Source of the DNA: VRUE01 sp963796705
Lineage (GTDB): Bacteria > Actinomycetota > Thermoleophilia > Solirubrobacterales > 70-9
NCBI GenBank assembly: GCA_963796705.1
Contig: CAWCMK010000003.1
Location: forward strand, 310,001-374,000
Reading direction: 5' to 3'
DNA length: 64,000 nt
Shown: one piece after another, positions 62,116-64,000 of the stretch
How the letters are laid out: each line of letters opens with the position of its first letter
How positions within the stretch are numbered: position 1 is the stretch's first letter
Program-made: the position numbers and the translations under genes
The notes under the pieces: model-generated
Databases searched by the model: none
The model's input: the letters and a program-made list of their open reading frames with translations, nothing else
Told to the model about the DNA's origin: nothing

Positions 62116-63375
62116 TCAGCGGTGCCCCGCCGCGCGGGCCCGCAGCACCTCCCGCGCGCGTGCGTTGCCGCTGAGCAGCGCCGCACGGGCGAACTCGGCC
62201 GAGGCCTCTTCCTCGCGGCCGAGCCGCTCGAGCAGCTCTCCGCGAGCCGCCGGCAGCAGGTGATAGTCGCGCAGCCGCGGCTCCCCGGCGAGGCCGTCGA
62301 GCAGCTCCAATCCGGCGGCCGCACCGAAGGCCATCCCCACAGCGACGGCGCGGTTTAGCTGCACCACTGGCGAGCCGCTCAACGCGGCGAGCGCGTCATA
62401 CAGGGCGACGATCCGCTCCCAGTCGGTCTGCTCGACGCTTCGCGCTCGGGCATGGCAGGCGGCGATCGCCGCCTGCAACGCGTAGGGACCGAGCGGCCGC
62501 CCGAGCGCCTCGGCCCGCTCCAGCGCGCTCAGGCCGCGGCCTATTAGGACGAGGTCCCAGCGCGAGCGATCCTGCCTCGGCAGCGGAATCGCCTCTCCCG
62601 AGGTGCCGCTACGAGCCGGGAAGCGTGCCGCCTGCAGCTCCATCAGGCCGACCAGGCCGAGGACCTCGGGCTCATCCGGCACGAGCTCGAGGAGGACGCG
62701 CCCCAGCCGCAACGCCTCCTCGCAGAGCTCGGCGCGTATCCAGCGCTCGCCGCTGCTCGCCGCGTAGCCCTCGTTGAAGATCGCGTAGATCACCTCTAGG
62801 ACGGAGACAAGGCGCCGCTCGCGCTCGGCTGCGGCAGGAATCTCGATCGGCACCCGCGCCTCGGCCAGGCTGCGCTTGGCACGCACGATCCGCTGTGCGA
62901 CCGTTGCCTCCCTGACCAGGAAGGCGCGGGCGATCTCGGCCGTCGTCAGCGAGCCGATCAGCCGCAGGGTCAGCGCCACCCGCGCCTCTGTCGAGAGCAT
63001 CGGATGGCAGGCGGTGAAGATCAGGCTCAGCAGGTCGTCTTCGATCTCCTCATCGGCGATGGTCGCGAGATCGCGCTCCTCGAGCCGCGCCCGCAGCTCA
63101 ACCTCGCGCCCCAACTCCTGCTCCTTACGCGCCGCCATCCGCCGCCGCCGCAGGCCGTCGATCGCCCGGTTTCGGGCGGTCCTCATCAGCCAGGCCCCCG
63201 GCTTTTCGGGGACGCCTGAGGTTGGCCACTGCTCCAGCGCTGCAACGAGCGCGTCCTGGGCCAGTTCCTCGGCCACCCCGACGTCGCCGACGATCCGCGC
63301 CAGCACCGCGATCAGCCGCGCCGACTCGATCCTCCAGACAACCTCGATCGCGCGGCGGGCGTTCCGCTGATTCAT
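62116..63375 (-). CDS. ECF42-type RNA polymerase sigma factor with TPR-like C-terminal extension
   Basis: A 419-residue alternative sigma factor. Sigma-2 is at about 15-80 (DALVAALEQWPTSGVPEKPGAWLMRTARNRAIDGLRRR) and sigma-4 near 125-180 (LTLRLIGSLTTAEIARAFLVREATVAQRIVRAKRSL). The C-terminal 230 residues (VLEVIYAIFNEGY, a DGLAGEPRLRDYHLLPAARGELL stretch) are the helical TPR-like extension used in place of an anti-sigma factor in this group. It lies 30 bases downstream of the DGPF gene, the usual partner of ECF42, and forms one unit with it. Confidence 0.9.
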   Translation of the reverse strand: MNQRNARRAIEVVWRIESARLIAVLARIVGDVGVAEELAQDALVAALEQWPTSGVPEKPGAWLMRTARNRAIDGLRRRRMAARKEQELGREVELRARLEERDLATIADEEIEDDLLSLIFTACHPMLSTEARVALTLRLIGSLTTAEIARAFLVREATVAQRIVRAKRSLAEARVPIEIPAAAERERRLVSVLEVIYAIFNEGYAASSGERWIRAELCEEALRLGRVLLELVPDEPEVLGLVGLMELQAARFPARSGTSGEAIPLPRQDRSRWDLVLIGRGLSALERAEALGRPLGPYALQAAIAACHARARSVEQTDWERIVALYDALAALSGSPVVQLNRAVAVGMAFGAAAGLELLDGLAGEPRLRDYHLLPAARGELLERLGREEEASAEFARAALLSGNARAREVLRARAAGHR

Positions 63376-63405
63376 GATCCCGCCCGCCGCACGATTCTCG
63401 GGCGG

Positions 63406-63771
63406 CTAGTGGTCAAAGTCCTCGGCCTCGAAGACCTGACGGATTTCGATTTCGCCCGGTTCGTCATGCGGGTCGGGGCAGCGCTTCATCCACTCCACGG
63501 CCTCCTCCAGCGATCGCACCTGCATCAGCCAGTAGCCGGCGATCAGCTCCTTGGTCTCGACGAAGGGGCCATCGATCACGGTCCGCTCCCCGTCGCCGCC
63601 GAAGCTGACGCGGGCCCCCTTGGATGACGGCTGCAGGCCCTCGCCGGCAAGCAGCACCCCCGCCTTGGTCATCTCCTCGTTGAACTCGCCCATCTCGGCG
63701 AGCAGCTCCGCGCCCGGCATTTTGCCGGCCTCCGAGTCCCTGTTCGCCTTGACGATCGCCATCACTCTCAT
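63406..63771 (-). CDS. YCII/DGPF-family protein partnered with ECF42 sigma
   Basis: A 121-residue protein of the YCII-related DGPF family, with the namesake DGPFVETKELIAGYWLMQV near residue 68, and GEGLQPSSKGARV earlier. AAAGGA lies upstream of ATG 63771. DGPF proteins are co-encoded with ECF42-type sigma factors and probably signal to them; the biochemical role is unknown. It precedes the sigma gene by 30 bases. Confidence 0.88.
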   Translation of the reverse strand: MRVMAIVKANRDSEAGKMPGAELLAEMGEFNEEMTKAGVLLAGEGLQPSSKGARVSFGGDGERTVIDGPFVETKELIAGYWLMQVRSLEEAVEWMKRCPDPHDEPGEIEIRQVFEAEDFDH

Positions 63772-64000
63772 CTCGGGTCCTTTCGTCTCGCATCCGCGGA
63801 GTCCTGAGTCAATCCTCCGCCTTTTACTAATACGACGAAGAAGACCTGTCGAAATCGACAGCCCGAGGGTTCCCCCCGGCGGCTCAGGCCTGGAGCCATC
63901 GCTTGAGGATTAGGGAGTGAGCTCGCCCGGCCGTCGAACCTGATCCCAGGAGAGCGGTGCGGCGCCGAGCGCCTTCTGCCCCACCCCTCACCACCACCCG
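63772..64000. other. End of window without assigned gene
   Basis: The upstream region of the DGPF gene. A minus-strand frame near 63915-63990 reads PLSWDQVRRPGELTP before a stop and might be the end of a neighbouring gene, but a stop lies upstream of it in the same frame, so I do not call it. Confidence 0.3.

Noticed and set aside
63915..63990. Possible end of a leftward gene at the right window edge
   Set aside because: An in-frame stop sits close upstream and no family is recognised.
1..64000. tRNA, rRNA or CRISPR arrays
   Set aside because: No tRNA-like cloverleaf, rRNA-like block or regular direct repeat array was seen on reading both strands. Weak cases could still be missed without a covariance search.

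Overview
The window is high-GC DNA (only a few promoter-like stretches are AT-rich) with tightly packed genes, four-base ATGA-type overlaps, many GTG and TTG starts and several mRNAs that look leaderless. Gene content (imuB-dnaE2 behind an actinobacterial-type LexA box, an ECF42-type sigma factor paired with a DGPF protein, DUF3105, MMPL, and large secreted proteins built from NHL propellers and Fn3-like repeats) points to a Gram-positive-type actinobacterium, most likely class Thermoleophilia (Solirubrobacterales). That taxonomic call is inference from family content only.

Region 1 (1-16.5 kb) is orderly chromosome. purM, uppP and a DedA gene run leftwards. An envelope-polysaccharide cluster follows: a membrane CapD/FlaA1-type dehydratase, a LytR_C protein, a small secreted protein, an O-antigen-ligase-like protein, a flippase, three glycosyltransferases, a phosphoglycosyl transferase, an MBL hydrolase, a GNAT and a FemAB/BioF2-like acyltransferase. 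DUF3105 and metF point the other way. A 620-base gap after metF holds a candidate small RNA with its own promoter and a terminal stem followed by T5.

Region 2 (17-31 kb) holds a crotonase, a nucleotide-sugar dehydrogenase, an SOS mutagenesis cassette (imuB, DUF6504, dnaE2), a divergent HxlR regulator/MFS exporter pair, a diguanylate cyclase, a queuosine-salvage protein, a divergent FAD oxidoreductase/PadR pair and a secreted protein. No frameshift is visible in this region.

Region 3 (31-59 kb) looks accessory. It has a double-headed TetR, one intact propeller/Fn3 surface protein, and a tandemly duplicated two-gene module (units A1-A2 and B1-B2) of very large secreted proteins with basic tails. 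An IS630 element cuts the 3' end of B2. Then come a single TetR, a broken second copy of the double-headed TetR, an MMPL transporter, a small secreted protein and a broken paralogue of the 30.4 kb secreted protein. Glutamate is mostly GAA here but mostly GAG in regions 1-2. Single-base indels are frequent, and they fall in genes that have a paralogue in the window.

Region 4 (59-64 kb) has a TetR-like effector domain without a DNA-binding head, a SCO1 protein, a TlpA/alpha-beta-hydrolase fusion, an ECF42-type sigma factor and a DGPF protein.

The most interesting signal is a near-identical promoter or operator found four times (32719, 51922, 59147, 59778): TTGACA, a conserved GGTCYG in the spacer, and an extended -10. 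It precedes the surface-protein block, the single TetR, the headless TetR and a hairpin-rich leader before the SCO1 gene. This looks like an undescribed TetR-linked regulon joining cell-surface proteins and envelope redox functions.
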